Assembly (NCBI RefSeq): GCF_001186125.1
Contig: NW_014040238.1
Coordinates: forward strand, 40,615 to 65,533
Direction: 5' to 3'
DNA from: Sphaeroforma arctica JP610
Taxonomy: Eukaryota > Opisthokonta > Ichthyosporea > Ichthyophonida
DNA length: 24,919 bases
Part shown: one piece after another, positions 7,497-19,006 of the stretch
How positions within the stretch are numbered: the stretch's first letter is position 1
Layout: every line of letters begins with the position of its first letter
The notes under the pieces: model-generated
Database searches by the model: none
What the model saw: only the letters and a program-made list of their open reading frames with translations
What the model was told of the DNA's origin: nothing
Position numbers and translations under genes: made by a program

Positions 7497-8114
7497 CATT
7501 AGTATAAATATACAGCATCACTGGCTTGTCAATTTAAGTCACGGAATCTGTTCGCATTAGAGCCTGGGATATAATCGAAGCGTCAAAGTTAGCATGCCAG
7601 CAGCTGATAAAATTGATGATATTAGTTGACTTAGTAACGCGCCTCTATCAGACTGGCGAGCGAACGACTGGTCTCCTGCTTGTCTTGTACCTTAGATTTG
7701 CAGGCCGACTTATTAGTTGTTGAATTTTCGATGTATTTTGGGAGGAGTGCATGAATATTGAGTTGCTGACTTCGGATTAACAACATACCTACAAGCTGAC
7801 ACAGGTCAGATGTTAGAAAACAAGTCATAACATCGATTCGGCAGCTCCAGTGAGTTAATATTCTGACTCAAAAGCAGGTTTCGAAGCAAGAAAATTTATG
7901 GAATTTAGATAAAAAAACGAAGATAGCAAATTGTAAAACAGAAGTTGAAGCTGATTTTTGTATTTACTCCTTGCAGTTCGCATTATCTGAGCATTTGGTG
8001 TACACATGCACTCCCTACAATGCAGTGATGGGACCTTGTAGTCTTTGTTGTTGTTTGCCGTAAAAATTTGTTGGAAAGTTAAACCCTAAACCAATTCTTT
8101 AGACTCTGCATGCG
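7497..8114. other. Intergenic, nothing recognised
   Basis: About 600 AT-rich bases. A 65-codon open frame on the minus strand (7631-7828) has no recognisable motif. A single AAACCCTAAACC telomere-like unit lies near 8081. Confidence 0.5.
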
Positions 8115-8398
8115 CTCTATGGATTATTAGATAAGCGATTGGAGATTCATAGTTTTACACGCATATACCTTGTGTGACCAATTGTACAGCAGTTCACTTT
8201 ATTTGATTATCAAGTATCTATACCGAACTATGTTGGGCAATATCTGTACACTGGCCGTGGTCAATAGCGGCTTATCCTTTATGGATTGTTAGATAAGCGA
8301 TTGGTGATTCATAGTTTACACGTATATACCTTGTGTGATCAATTGTACATCAGTCCACTTTATTTGATTATCAGGTATTAATCGTGGTCAATAGCGGA
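8115..8398. repeat. Two tandem copies of a 125-160-base sequence
   Basis: Copy 1 (about 8115-8268) and copy 2 (about 8277-8396) share blocks such as TTAGATAAGCGATTGG, ATATACCTTGTGTGA.CAATTGTACA, CACTTTATTTGATTATCA and CGTGGTCAATAGCGG, in order. The offset is 162 bases at the start. Copy 2 lacks about 35 bases before the last block. Identity in shared blocks is roughly 90 percent. Confidence 0.8.
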
Positions 8399-9241
8399 CA
8401 GATAAAGATATCGTTGGAAGTCGTCCGCTTCCAATCATAACATCATTCTATAAAAAAATTTAACTGTATTTCAAAGAGTATACACATTATCCGACAGTAG
8501 GCAAAAAAATGTCATAGGAAAAGCTGTGGAAATGGGCATTCGTTTTTTGCAGATCAAATCCGAGGGCGGAATGAATAAACACACATCACCCTCCTCCACA
8601 TGAGTTTAAGCGCCACTACGTAAACCCGTACTTTGGTTTCCATTAGATTAAAGTCACAATTTGGGTGCCAACATATTGCGATGAATACACGCATATCGTT
8701 CTGTTGTATCGTTTCAATTCTCAGAATGTTCTATTGAAATTAGTTGACCCATTCAGGAATTTATGGTCATTTATGCCTATTCTGTGCTACTAAAATTGAT
8801 GTCAACTTTTCACTAAATATGTTGTGATTCTATCAAGCTTGACGTGGTCACGCACTGCTCATCAGTCACTAGTAGGAAAGCTGCCTATCGATTCCAAAAA
8901 TAACAAGACAATAATATGTCGTTTACAAATACCTCTTTTTGAACCTTATACTAATTGAAGAAGAAGAAAAATGCAATATATATTTTTTATCCCGTTAAAG
9001 GTACTACCCCCGATCGTCAACTGTTAGGTTACATGATATAAAAATCGCTCAATGACGACATACTTCGATATATACACGGTGGCGAAGCACATAGGAAAGC
9101 ATAGTTCGCATTCTCGTTATGCACCTAAATATTTACATTCCCATGGTTCAAAGAGTAAACATAGTTTATCTGCAGTATTGAGCTGTGTATTCTTCGCACA
9201 TTTAATCTTGTGAATTTCAATTCAAAGTGCTACCAACTCGA
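8399..9241. other. Intergenic, nothing recognised
   Basis: About 840 AT-rich bases with no supported coding region or repeat on either strand. Confidence 0.5.
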
Positions 9242-9505
9242 TTAGATGGCACGCGGTTGCTTTGGTATAATACCGCTACCTTCTTCGATTCGATTCGATT
9301 GAAATATATACCGGATGCGAATCCAGGGTGTACTTTTCACTTGTAAAATTAAGGTAATGCTAGGTCTCGAAAAATGATGTTGAAAGCTATGATTGTGCCA
9401 TAAATATACAAGTTGACAGCCCGCAATTTGCAATATCTCACCAGTGTGTGTTTTCAGCGTCACTTTGATTTCCGTTCTCATTTGGGACGTTTGTGCAAAT
9501 ATCAT
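9242..9505 (-). pseudogene. Possible retropepsin C-terminal fragment (weak)
   Basis: The minus-strand open frame of 87 codons contains the run KVTLKTHTGEILQIAGCQLVY. Ty3/gypsy proteases have a similar segment (charged Leu-(Lys/Arg)-Thr-x-x-Gly-Glu-x-hydrophobic-x-hydrophobic-x-Gly, then a beta strand) after the active-site Asp. No Asp-(Ser/Thr)-Gly motif is found upstream before an in-frame stop, so at most this is a small relic. The rest of the frame is not recognisable. Confidence 0.25.
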
Positions 9506-9644
9506 TAGTACCCAGAAATATGTAGCGGTTTCAAGAATTTGGCCCTAAACATATAAATTGAGATTTTTGAAAATCCTACGATCCTACGAAAAAGTATGAT
9601 TTTGGCTGCTGGTGTCTTTAGCCCTTATTTACACTTCCCACACA

Positions 9645-9655
9645 CCCCCCCCCCC
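9645..9655. repeat. Poly-C run (11 C)
   Basis: An uninterrupted run of eleven C follows a CA-rich stretch. It is a homopolymer where read errors are common. Confidence 0.85.
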
Positions 9656-10337
9656 TTGTGCTCTTTGTCGTAAAGTAGCGAGCGAAAAGTTTCTGTTGGA
9701 AACGACACGCGAAACATGGCAATCCTTCAATAGTTCTTTATACTACTAGTTACATGTAACATAGATAAATTGATATTGTCTAAATACAAACAAGCGTTTC
9801 AAATAGTAGTTAGCATGGCAGGCAACCCTTTAATATTTGGGTACCCTTCATCGGATACGGTAATGTGTAACCAGTATAGGCATCAGCGATCCCAATTAAA
9901 GACATTGCTTTCATTACATGGTTATGGACATTCACAGAATATCAAACGTGAGAATTAGGATACTTCAGACGATGTCCTATATAGACAAAGCCAAGGGAAC
10001 ACAACCTACTATCACACAGCTATCAGACTCACATAGTAGCCACATATTTTGCTCACAACCCGATTTGATGGAATGCTTCAATGGGATGCAATCGCTACAC
10101 TGCACTTCATGAAAGTGTCATACCAACAGACTATAACTATACTAGAGCTGCCTATAACCTAGATTTCCGTGCCAATCATTATTATGTCCCAGATCGCAAA
10201 ATTAAATTCACGAAACCAACATATCGATTGCAATATCATGCGCCGTAACTCATGAACAACCTTCTGGTGTTCTCAAACACTGCTGTATGTTACGAAAGCA
10301 CGCGCAATGGAGTTCACAGAAAGTATTTGAATTTCAA
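9656..10337. other. Intergenic, nothing recognised
   Basis: About 680 bases of AT-rich sequence. Short open frames (for example 9770-9958 and 9918-10112) overlap one another, lack motifs and are not supported as genes. Confidence 0.5.
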
Positions 10338-10404
10338 AAGTCGTGACAGTTCAAGAGATTCGCAATTTTTAAGATCGTCACAATTCAAGACATTCGCAAT
10401 TTTA
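10338..10404. repeat. 33-base tandem duplication
   Basis: Two adjacent copies share TCGT.ACA.TTCAAGA.ATTCGCAATTTT with four or five differences. It sits inside an otherwise featureless open frame and upstream of the 515-bp duplication. Confidence 0.75.
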
Positions 10405-10540
10405 CGAATAGATAATCGGACTCTAAACAACAGTCCAGGAGACAGCGGTCATGCAAGAAGTTTCTGTCAATACAGAGTATTCAACTTAAACGAGTATATA
10501 CTCATTTTCATCAGTATATTGTCATTGATTTTGTAGTGTC

Positions 10541-11055
10541 GTATGTATTAAGTACTACCTATAGTTAGTATCTCAACATGCAGTATACTGATAGCTTCGG
10601 ACATCAGACTGGAGTAGCATCTATCAGACATCTTAAATAGTTAGGTTTCTATCGACGATTACAGCAGACTATAGATTAATAAAGTTGGGTTTGAGAGCAT
10701 CACATATTGTGCGAAACCAGTACGACTGCCCCCACCGATTGCAAATTGACTTTAGATACAGTATCAGGCAATACCTTGAGTTCATCCCAAAGTGTCGCGA
10801 ACGCACTATTCAGCAACTGAGATATCCCCTATCACCTGACATCAATGCCCGAACAAAACCGCTGTGGACACGATTCCTTCCTTATAGTCTGATTCGTTTC
10901 TCACGTTTAATCATGGTGTACAGACGTGGACGCCCTATAGTTATATGTATTTGCCGCCAAGTTTTCCAATATAAATCAAAACAATTGCCCCTAAAACTGA
11001 CACTTAAATCATCCCCCAAGTATCTCGATAGGCCGCAGTATATATACAAGTTTCA
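10541..11055. repeat. 515-bp tandem duplication, copy 1
   Basis: This copy is followed head to tail by copy 2 with about 97 percent identity and no indels (constant offset of 515). It contains most of a 132-codon open frame on the + strand from a TTG at 10685, with no recognisable domain. Most differences between the copies change an amino acid, so the open frame is not evidently a gene. Confidence 0.9.
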
Positions 11056-11570
11056 GTACGTATTAAGTACTACCTATAGTTAGTATCTCAACATGCAGTA
11101 TACTGATAGCTTCGGACATCAGACTGGAGTAGTATCTATCAGACATCTTAAATAGTTAGGTTTCTATCGGCGATTACAGCAGACTATAGATTAATAAAGT
11201 TGGGTTTGAGAGCATCATATATCGTGCGAAACAAGTACGACTGCCCCCACCGATTGCAAATTGACTTTAGATACAGTATCAGGCAATACCTTGAGTTCAT
11301 CCCAACGTGTCGCGAACGCACTATTCAGCAACTGAGATATCCCCTATCACCTGAGATCAATGCCCGAACAAAACCGCTGTGGACACGATTCCTTCCTTAT
11401 AGTCTGATTCGTTTCTCATGTTTAATTACGGTGTACAGATGTGGACGCCCTATAGTTATATGTATTTGCCGCCAAGTTTCCCAATATAAATCACAACAAT
11501 TGCCCCTAAAACTGACACTTAAATCATCCCCCAAGTATCTCAATAGGCCGCAGTATATATACAAGTTTCA
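11056..11570. repeat. 515-bp tandem duplication, copy 2
   Basis: Direct tandem copy of 10541-11055. The equivalent open frame (from 11200) runs out of the repeat to 11730 because flanking sequence lacks early stops. About ten of twelve coding-frame differences from copy 1 are nonsynonymous (for example His/Tyr, Gln/Lys, two Arg/Cys, Met/Thr, Phe/Ser), the pattern expected without protein constraint. The copies share only GTAC of a third unit at 11571. Confidence 0.9.
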
Positions 11571-12399
11571 GTACTTAACCAAACGACGTTATCATTTTCA
11601 AACTTATCAGGCACTCAGTTTCCAAGCAAATAAGGCCCAACACCTTTTCACTAGACATAACAATAATATCAGTTCATCTTATTGCAGCTCCAATATGATA
11701 CCACTCCGCATATTATCAGTAATTTTATGAATACCTTGCGAACCCCTACAACACCGCCAATACTCATAAAATATTTTACTGTTAAACACTGTATACATTG
11801 GAACAATTTTATTACTTGCACATTTCATATGTAACCACTCGTACTCAGAAAATATTTGAGAGACTTTACCTTCGGGGTTGGAAATCACACTCAAGAAGAA
11901 AATCTCCTCTCAAGATTCTAAGGAATGAAGTAGACCACTAGATATTCAATCCACTCTCTCTAGGGATCCCCAATAGACCCCGAAGGTGTCTATCCCTTTG
12001 GGAATATGATCGCTATGGCAGATAACTCGATCAACTTCCCACCTGGTTAGTACGATCGCGGGATTTTAAAATTAAAAAAATAGCCGATGTACCACCCCCC
12101 TCGGTGGAACATGTTAAATTCGATGGTGCACGAAATTATGTATAAATAAGTTCTATCTGCTATAATCAGTATGGGTTTCTCAGCCGGCCAAGAATCATAA
12201 GACATGGTAATAGTGATAAATTGAGTGTAGTGAATCGCCTAGAGCAGCAACCCCAATTAAACAACTTTTCTAAACCCATTTATGACAGTAAAATAATAGT
12301 AGTTGATACCATGTAGGAACAGTATATTAGCGATTACATTTGTTTTGCACATAATATCACACTAAAAAAAAGAGAATTAAACGCAAGTAGAGCCACAAA
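11571..12399. other. Intergenic, nothing recognised
   Basis: About 830 bases with no supported gene. A short G-rich/C-rich stretch near 11960-12000 (gatccccaatagaccccgaagg) has weak self-complementarity but no identified role. Confidence 0.45.
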
Positions 12400-13240
12400 T
12401 TAGAAAAAGCGACTTACGCAATTGAGAAACAAATAAAGTACAGTTCAACTGCCTATGAGTACACGTTTCTATAATCTTAAATTGATCATATCTTCTAAAA
12501 TATGACGGCTTCATCAAACATCAAATCTAAGCCACTGTGTTGACTTCCTAGCTTTTGTTGATCTTCCACGCGGCACGTACAGCGACAATTGAAGCACGAA
12601 AGTCTTTATTTCAATACTGCTTAGAAAAATATGATGAATTTTTTTCTTCGAGCTACCTGATTAGGTGCATCTAGCTTGAGTGAGCCTTTGATTCGGTACG
12701 AATGGAACAAGACAGGCACCTAGGTTATTATTCAGGCAAATACTACAAAATATTTTATATACAACTATCACTCCGGTACTTCAAGTATTAATGCGGAAAA
12801 TTCGCAAAAGGGACTCACGCAATTGACAAACTAATAAATCAAAGTTCAACTACCCATGAATAAACATTGATATTAAATCGATCGTAATCTTTATAGTATA
12901 ATGGCTTCGTCAACCACGACAATGTTAAATACGGGTAGTGTTATACAATCTAATCTACAGTACTGACTTCTTCGCTTCTCTTAATCCTCCGCGTAGTACG
13001 TATAACGACAACTGGTGCACGAAGTCTATATATCATTGCAGCATAATAGAAAATTGTAAATTATACAGTATTTCAGCCTACCGGACCAGGTATATATAGC
13101 TTGAGTGAGTCTTCGATTCGGTACAAATGGAAAAACACAGGCACATGGATTATTTTTCCAAAGCTACGTAGAAATATGTATATACTTCCAGAATAAATTA
13201 TATGCAACCAATACTCCGGTTTTCATAATTTTAGTGTCAA
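12400..13240. repeat. Diverged tandem repeat, unit about 400-425 bases, two copies
   Basis: Copy 1 (about 12400-12800) and copy 2 (about 12805-13240) share colinear anchors: AC.CACGCAATTGA/ACTTACGCAATTGA, GTTCAACT.CC.ATGA, ATGGCTTC.TCAA, ACGACAA.TG..GCACGAA, and the best conserved block GCTTGAGTGAG.CTT.GATTCGGTAC.AATGG. Overall identity is low (perhaps 65-70 percent by eye) with several indels. The unit has no open frame. It is a satellite-like or transposon-derived repeat. Confidence 0.6.
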
Positions 13241-15465
13241 AACATGCACTGTTAAGAATATCCACCCAAGAAATTTACGAACATTTTGAGTAGGTCCCCG
13301 CTGTGACACTAAAGGCGCTCTGATATGAGAAAAAAATGTTTGAATCCCTTGATGTAACCAACATAGCCACACTCGTAGAAACGGTACTCAAAGTAATATA
13401 TACCACGCTGACGATTTTATTAGCTTTAGGCAGAGCCTGACAGATTATCTTCAATATCGTGACATGAGGCAAAAATAAGTGAGTGTGGGATGCTTGGAAA
13501 TACCTACTACCCAAGAAGATATACTGTGATAGAACTGGAATCTCGAAATTGCATCACAGACTGACTGAAAATGACTGCACAGTTGCAATCAAAGTAATAA
13601 TATGTATTTGAGTGATGGGTGGACATTGTTGACAGACAGATGTGATAATGCAAGGACAATGCGCCACAAAGTGAACAACGACCTAAAATTAGATAGAAGA
13701 GTATAAAAATTATAAACTGAATACATTCTTTTTCCCTAGAATGTCAAGAAGAGATACAGAAACACATTTTTATCCAGAAAGTACTAAAGCTCGATAATGG
13801 CGCGTATTTAGACAAAAACTTTTCATACGCAAGTTGAAAGAGCAGAATTTCTCTCATACCTGTCTGAAGTCAAACGAACCAACCAAGATTGTTAAAATCG
13901 GAAACGCAAATATCAAACAAGATAGCAAACAATCTTAGGTTGTTAATTGACAAAATCAAAACGGTCGAAGTTGTGAATCACTACAAGAGGTTTACCCCAA
14001 AATGGTAATTGCATACTTTGAAAAGATTAAAACGAAGATTGATAATGTGGGAATGTACCGTTGTACATGTACTCGTGCATATGATGTGTGTTCCGATTAT
14101 AGCAAGAACCTGAAAAAGATGTCCATACGCAGTCCAAATAGAGTAACTATGTTCTTTATCACTCAGTTATTAAATACCAATGTGAATGATCCACAAGCAA
14201 TCGTCCGTCCTCAAGCATAAGACGTAATTGCAGTTGTAGGACCCAATGGTTTTAACGCCTTATCATTGTTTCCAATTGTTGCTAATACCTACGGTTGATC
14301 ATTCATGCTTATCTGTCACTCACGATTCATATGTATTTTTATACGACCTCGCTATGTAATGACAATGTAATAATATAATTTGCTGGTAGGAACCCATAAT
14401 TTTAAAGAGCTACACCCTCTTAATCCTAACTATGCCCAATATAGTGACTCTTTGGTATAAGTATCGAATCATTGGTTTAGTCCCTACCTTGGGCTGTGTC
14501 GGTATATACTGAAATCAAATTAAAGGAAGTATGTATAAACGTATGTGAACGGCTGGAGCTGTTTTAGATTATATCCCACGGGGGGTTTAAACAGTTGAAA
14601 TATTAGATTTGATACTCTGCTCCTTGAAAGACGTACCATTTCGGCGTGCAAAAATGTCATGAAAACTTTAAATGTGGAAGGATCGAAGTACTACACTGGA
14701 CTCAGATGCCTGTGTGTAAAATTTAACTTTGGACTTGGCAGTATGATCTAAGATGGCGTTGAACCCTCACATCGGACAGCTAAATCAGAATGGGGAATCT
14801 TGGAAGTTATTCCTGGCTCGAATGAACTACCTTCAACAATAGACTCAAGAGCCCGTGAATGAAATTCCACAGCAGTAGGTCTGCACTAAAAAACATAAAC
14901 TTAAAAAACATGAATTTTCCAACCCTTCTTGAATATGACATCAACACAATTTGCAACAAATATTGCGTGCATAACCATTGAAAATATTCAGAGGTTGACA
15001 ATGTTCAAAGAGTGATGACAGTACGACCCAATCACCAAAACGAGCCTCAAACGCCCAATCACAATATATATCCCAAAGCTTCCAGACAACATGCACCAAA
15101 ATTGCCAGCAATACCAAGCAATGTCCAGGCCGCACTTCCACAGGAAACTCTTCATTCAGCAATGCACAATTTGCAGCAGGACTACATAAAGACACCAGCA
15201 CGCGCAAAACTGCCCACCAAAAAATACATAGACCACTCACCCCGCACTCTGACAGGTCGAAATACCGAGGCATGACGCAATGACGCTTCGACTCTGATTG
15301 TCCGACTTCATAAAATTTACCGGGAACGCGATGGTCACGGCCATGCGCGTATTAGAAAAATCTCAACTATATTTATATGCAACAACGACGTATGTATGAC
15401 CGACCACAGGAACCTCCCACATGTTCCATACAAGCTGCGTGACACCTCGGCTACTACCCAACTAT
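13241..15465. other. Intergenic, no supported gene
   Basis: About 2.2 kb of AT-rich sequence. Open frames at 14002-14220 (+), 15012-15275 (+) and 14941-15273 (-) are the longest. None has a recognisable motif or homologous copy in the window, and the last two overlap on opposite strands. No tRNA-like or rRNA-like sequence was seen. Confidence 0.5.
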
Positions 15466-16090
15466 CTGGCTTTGTCACCGCCTCTACAAGTTATTTTGCT
15501 AGTTGACCTGTCCGAGGTTTGCTGCCAGCACCTTTCAGACAAAAATACAATTTGGCGAGATTTAAGACAAAAATAAAATTGTGGCGAACGGTTTAAGTTT
15601 TATAGCAGATACAGTCTGAAGGTTTTGCAACAGAGGTAAAACTCCATATGCAAAGACTTTCTCTCTCAAGGCGTTTACAATCCTAAAAGAATAAAGTAGT
15701 GGAATACTGTACTCCTTCATACGCATTCCTGCTAATGGCGCATTACAATTCTCTCACATACCAGACTTTAAACACAATCGTCCCAAAATCTACACGCTTT
15801 TTTTGCCCAATCACACAAGTTAACTAATCATCACACTCACATACACAAGTTTCAATATTCAATAGTGTGAATCATCAACAAAAACCGACAGCTACCAGGG
15901 GTGTCGAATAGCTCTGGTTGTCTGTCTGGCTGCACCGTTTCTATTCGAGGTTTGCAGCGCATGTTTCCGGTACTCACAAGTCCGTCGACTTAGCATGGCG
16001 GCAAATACAACTTTGGTGAACGGTGCAAGTCTTTATATGAGATATGGTAATTTGTGATTTTACACACTTTCGCGTTTACATTCAACTAGT
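15466..16090. repeat. Highly diverged direct repeat, two copies
   Basis: Copy 1 (about 15466-15690) and copy 2 (about 15925-16090) share, in order, ATCTGGCT/GTCTGGCT...CACCG, CGAGGTTTGC.GC, TGG.GAACGGT..AAGT, and GCGTTTACA. Spacing differs by indels, so the match is by eye only. No coding function is seen. Confidence 0.4.
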
Positions 16091-17872
16091 TCCGTACAAA
16101 TATATCCATGCCCACTGTCCACTGATAGGGTGGAAGTTCTAATGGTCAGATTTATTAGGGAACCACTATTACTTGATATACCGTGTCACTGCAGCTTGTC
16201 GCAGATGATGAGTTACCATGCAGGTCGTGTATGTTTATTTTTTGTTGCGGTGAGCGAGATGTATGCACAACTTGTCTTTACTATGATCATATCAGAATTG
16301 CGGCAAATCTCGTGAGATAAACATTTCCCCCAAATGGCTAATCAAATCTGTTGCAAAAGTACTTTAGAACAATACCGTAGCCCTAGGCAGCTATATTTAG
16401 TCTTTTCTGTTTGGGTTGAATTTTAGTGTTGCCATCAACCTCTACGTCAGTTTGTGATACATATGTCACAGTCGATGGTCTTTCGTTCTTCATTTTATTT
16501 AATCATAGGTATTATTAGAGTCAAGAATGATATACATAACTGTTGCAGCCAAAATTTCCTGTCTGTCGTCCTTTAAAGATTTCGCGGGCTGATGTCTATC
16601 GGAATAATTTGAGTTTGATACCATGATACCATAAGACAGTAAAGCAGCATCCATAGTTTGGTCAGCCGTGCGGTCGCAATAAATGAGGGCAAACGAGGCG
16701 GCCCCGGTGAAAAATAGGAGAACACGGACGAGGGCATCAAAGTCTGCTTAAAAAGAGTTTACAAAGAAAGCTGCCAGCTGATTCAATGTACAGCTTCAAT
16801 GTACAGCTATTGTGGGCGCGTCATGTTGGATGCAAATCCAAGTGCACCAAAAGAACATCGATACTTACCGGACAATACATAATCAAAACATGCCTATGAA
16901 TGTTAGCGGTACCAAGCGTAGCTTTAGATGCTAAGGTGCTGACGTGAAATGCGTCGAGCATATAGTCATGTACTGTATATAGGCACATCATTTTGGGAGA
17001 GATATATATAGAGTCAGACATACACTTCAACTTTTCTACGATTGTTTTTTATCACACTCTTCCAATTGTTTTTGAGCTACAGAAATTAACTGTTTGGGTA
17101 CCTGTGGGTTACATAGGAATGCCAGATTGAGGAACAATGAAGCAGTGCGGTTGAAAGGGCGTGATAAATGGCACAAAAGTGATTGTATGTCTGTCTACAG
17201 TATTCAAGACTACGGAGAGTGCCTAAACAAGTAGACGGACGTTTTCTGTGTGCGGTATTTTCGTTAAATATAGAGGCCGTAGCGTAGGAAACAGTGGCTG
17301 TATACTATTGGAGTGCGTGTTGGGGTTAAAGCTTTTGAATGGGGTAAGGCATACAATCGATATCAATGTAGTCGCCCCACATCAACCACCATTCTTTGAG
17401 CACAACGATCCAGCATAGATAGTATTTGTCAAAGTGCCAATAATGCTTCAACCATGATGTCTGTACGTTGCTGGATAAAAGGCATGTTAGGCTGCGATGT
17501 CTGTTGATGTGATATTGCTATGTCATTTAGAAGTATAGTGGAAAGGGCAGCGCGGCAGGCATGGGTCGACATCAGCTTTACCTAGTATTTTCAAGAATAA
17601 ATTCTGCTGAGTATCTGACAATGTGAGTAAAGTTCTTATTTACAACGTGCACGTGTGATTGTTTAGCAATTTCATATTCAGCCTTGTAACTATATGCAAA
17701 TGTCTATTTGAAAACGTGAAATAGTATTCATTACAGGATCTCAGTGTCTCTTGTTATATTTGTACATTTGATACAGAAATCTAAAAGTGCTTCATTTTGT
17801 CGCGTCACCGTTTTTTTTTCACGAAAACGGTGTTGCAGTACATAATTGCGTCGGGACTCAGTGTCTTTCAGT
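16091..17872. other. Intergenic, no supported gene
   Basis: About 1.8 kb without a convincing reading frame or repeat. A short duplicated stretch, ATTCAATGTACAGCTTCAATGTACAGCT, occurs near 16780-16808 (12-base unit twice). Minus-strand open frame 16821-17030 lacks any known motif. Confidence 0.5.
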
Positions 17873-18160
17873 TCAAGAACCTCGAGCATGTATGTGATTG
17901 GGGTTGGTAGGTCTACCTATTTCTGGCTGTAGTTTGCCAAGGTCATAATTCAGAACTTTACTGAGATCCTCAATATATAGCAATGCGACACCGTAAAGTG
18001 GAAGTCGGCGAGTCAGATGTCGATACTCGATTTTGGTGCCGTAATAGTTGAGTATGGTCCAACCACCACTAGGGGTAGGCTTGGGCACAGTAGTAGCGAG
18101 CATAACACGAAAGGAAAGGACTCGAAAATAGGCTAATAATAACCTGTAGAGCCCCCTCAA
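17873..18160 (-). pseudogene. Possible reverse transcriptase N-terminal fragment (weak)
   Basis: The minus-strand open frame of 95 codons contains VPKPTPSGGWTILNYYGTK and, about 20 residues later, RRLPLYGVALLYIEDLSKVL. Ty3/gypsy and related reverse transcriptases have, at the start of the palm, (Val/Ile)-Pro-Lys-(Lys/Pro)-x-Gly-Gly-Trp-Arg, then a Tyr-x-x-Leu-Asn-like segment, then Pro-Leu-Pro with Ile-(Asp/Glu)-(Asp/Glu)-Leu. The order and spacing fit, but the Asp-Tyr-Arg-x-Leu-Asn box is degenerate and no downstream catalytic motif was found. It differs from the Ty3-type element at 24231, so it would be another lineage. Confidence 0.35.
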
Positions 18161-18821
18161 AGTACTTTCTTAAAGCTTTCATTCCAACTAAAAATATGAA
18201 AAATAGAATGCAACAGAAGTGTAGTCGTGGATATGTGGGTTAGTCAGTGTCTCATAGAACATATACCGGGACGGACTATGAGCCGAAGGTAGGCCTGGCT
18301 GGTAGGGTGAAGAAGAAAATGGAGGACGAAAATTCTTCACTCTTGAAGAACTTGAACTTTTGAAGTCTCAAGACGTCTGCAACTCAACTTCTGAAATCTA
18401 AACATCTGAAATCTCAAGTCTGAACTTCTGAAGTCTGAAGTCTGAACTAGTGGCAACTCGCAATGAAAGTGAGCAGTAAGCCAGTATTAACAAACAAAAA
18501 ATGATGTAAATATGTATGAGTTATGACTGTGTGGTGTTATATATGGTAGTCGTAAATATGTACATAAATATTTCAAGCGTGATTAATCATCAAATTGGTT
18601 TATAAGAAACTTAACTAGATTTTTCTCACATCGCCTAGTTACCTTATTATTCTCTATTTCTTAGATACGCATAATATGGAACTTTGCACTTATAACTAAT
18701 CGTTCTTTTCAGTATATATTATTCAGAAAATACTAAATAAACTTTAGTCATTCAGAGTACAAAGTTATAGGCGTTGTTAAGTTATGGGCTCTCTTTTTAA
18801 AGGTCTATTTACTTTCGTATC
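18161..18821. other. Intergenic / possible leader of the copia-type element
   Basis: Apart from the minisatellite at 18342-18450, nothing is recognised. AT-rich sequence with several TATA-like stretches precedes the gag fragment, but no LTR end pair and no tRNA primer-binding site could be identified. Confidence 0.4.
18342..18450. repeat. Degenerate minisatellite, unit TCTGAAGTC/TCTGAACT
   Basis: About ten imperfect 8-9-base units (cttctgaagtctgaagtctgaac at the cleanest part, 18425-18448; more decayed to the left). Purine-pyrimidine composition alternates by unit. Non-coding. Confidence 0.75.
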
Positions 18822-19006
18822 ATGCTCGGCTCAGGAGACAACTCAGCCTCCGGCTCCAATCGTATTAAATGGACTCGCCTTTCACTGCAAGGCGACAACT
18901 ATGATCGTTGGGATGCTGATCTCTACCTCGCAGCTCTAGGTGATTATGAAATGCTGTATGATGTGGAAAACGTGTTACTAAAGACAACATATGTTCCCCC
19001 TTTGTA
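18822..19006 (+). pseudogene. Ty1/copia-type gag N-terminal fragment
   Basis: The open frame of 61 codons contains KWTRLSLQGDNYDRWDADLY, which matches the start of copia-type Gag: a Leu-x-Gly-x-Asn-Tyr-x-x-Trp motif followed by a helix. Real copia Gag proteins are several hundred residues with a CCHC zinc knuckle. Here coding similarity stops after about 60 residues and the protease frame begins within about 10 bases in another phase, so most of Gag is missing. Neighbouring protease and integrase pieces in the same orientation confirm the element. Confidence 0.65.

Noticed and set aside
9280-9300. GATTC repeat (cgattcgattcgatt) as a regulatory site
   Set aside because: Three units of a simple repeat with no further context.
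10685-11730. Two related open frames of 132 and 176 codons as a duplicated gene pair
   Set aside because: They start with TTG, have no known motif, owe their similarity to a 515-bp DNA duplication that also covers non-coding sequence, and differ mostly by nonsynonymous changes.
12680-12710. tRNA-like B box in gattcggtacgaatgg
   Set aside because: No matching A box, acceptor stem or cloverleaf could be drawn around it; the sequence belongs to the 400-base repeat.
14002-14220. 72-codon Cys-containing open frame as a small gene
   Set aside because: A stop lies about 16 codons upstream, no motif or second copy supports it, and no splice context was convincing.
15012-15275. Opposed overlapping open frames (87 codons +, 110 codons -) as genes
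   Set aside because: Both are of a length expected in sequence with few stops; neither has a recognisable domain.
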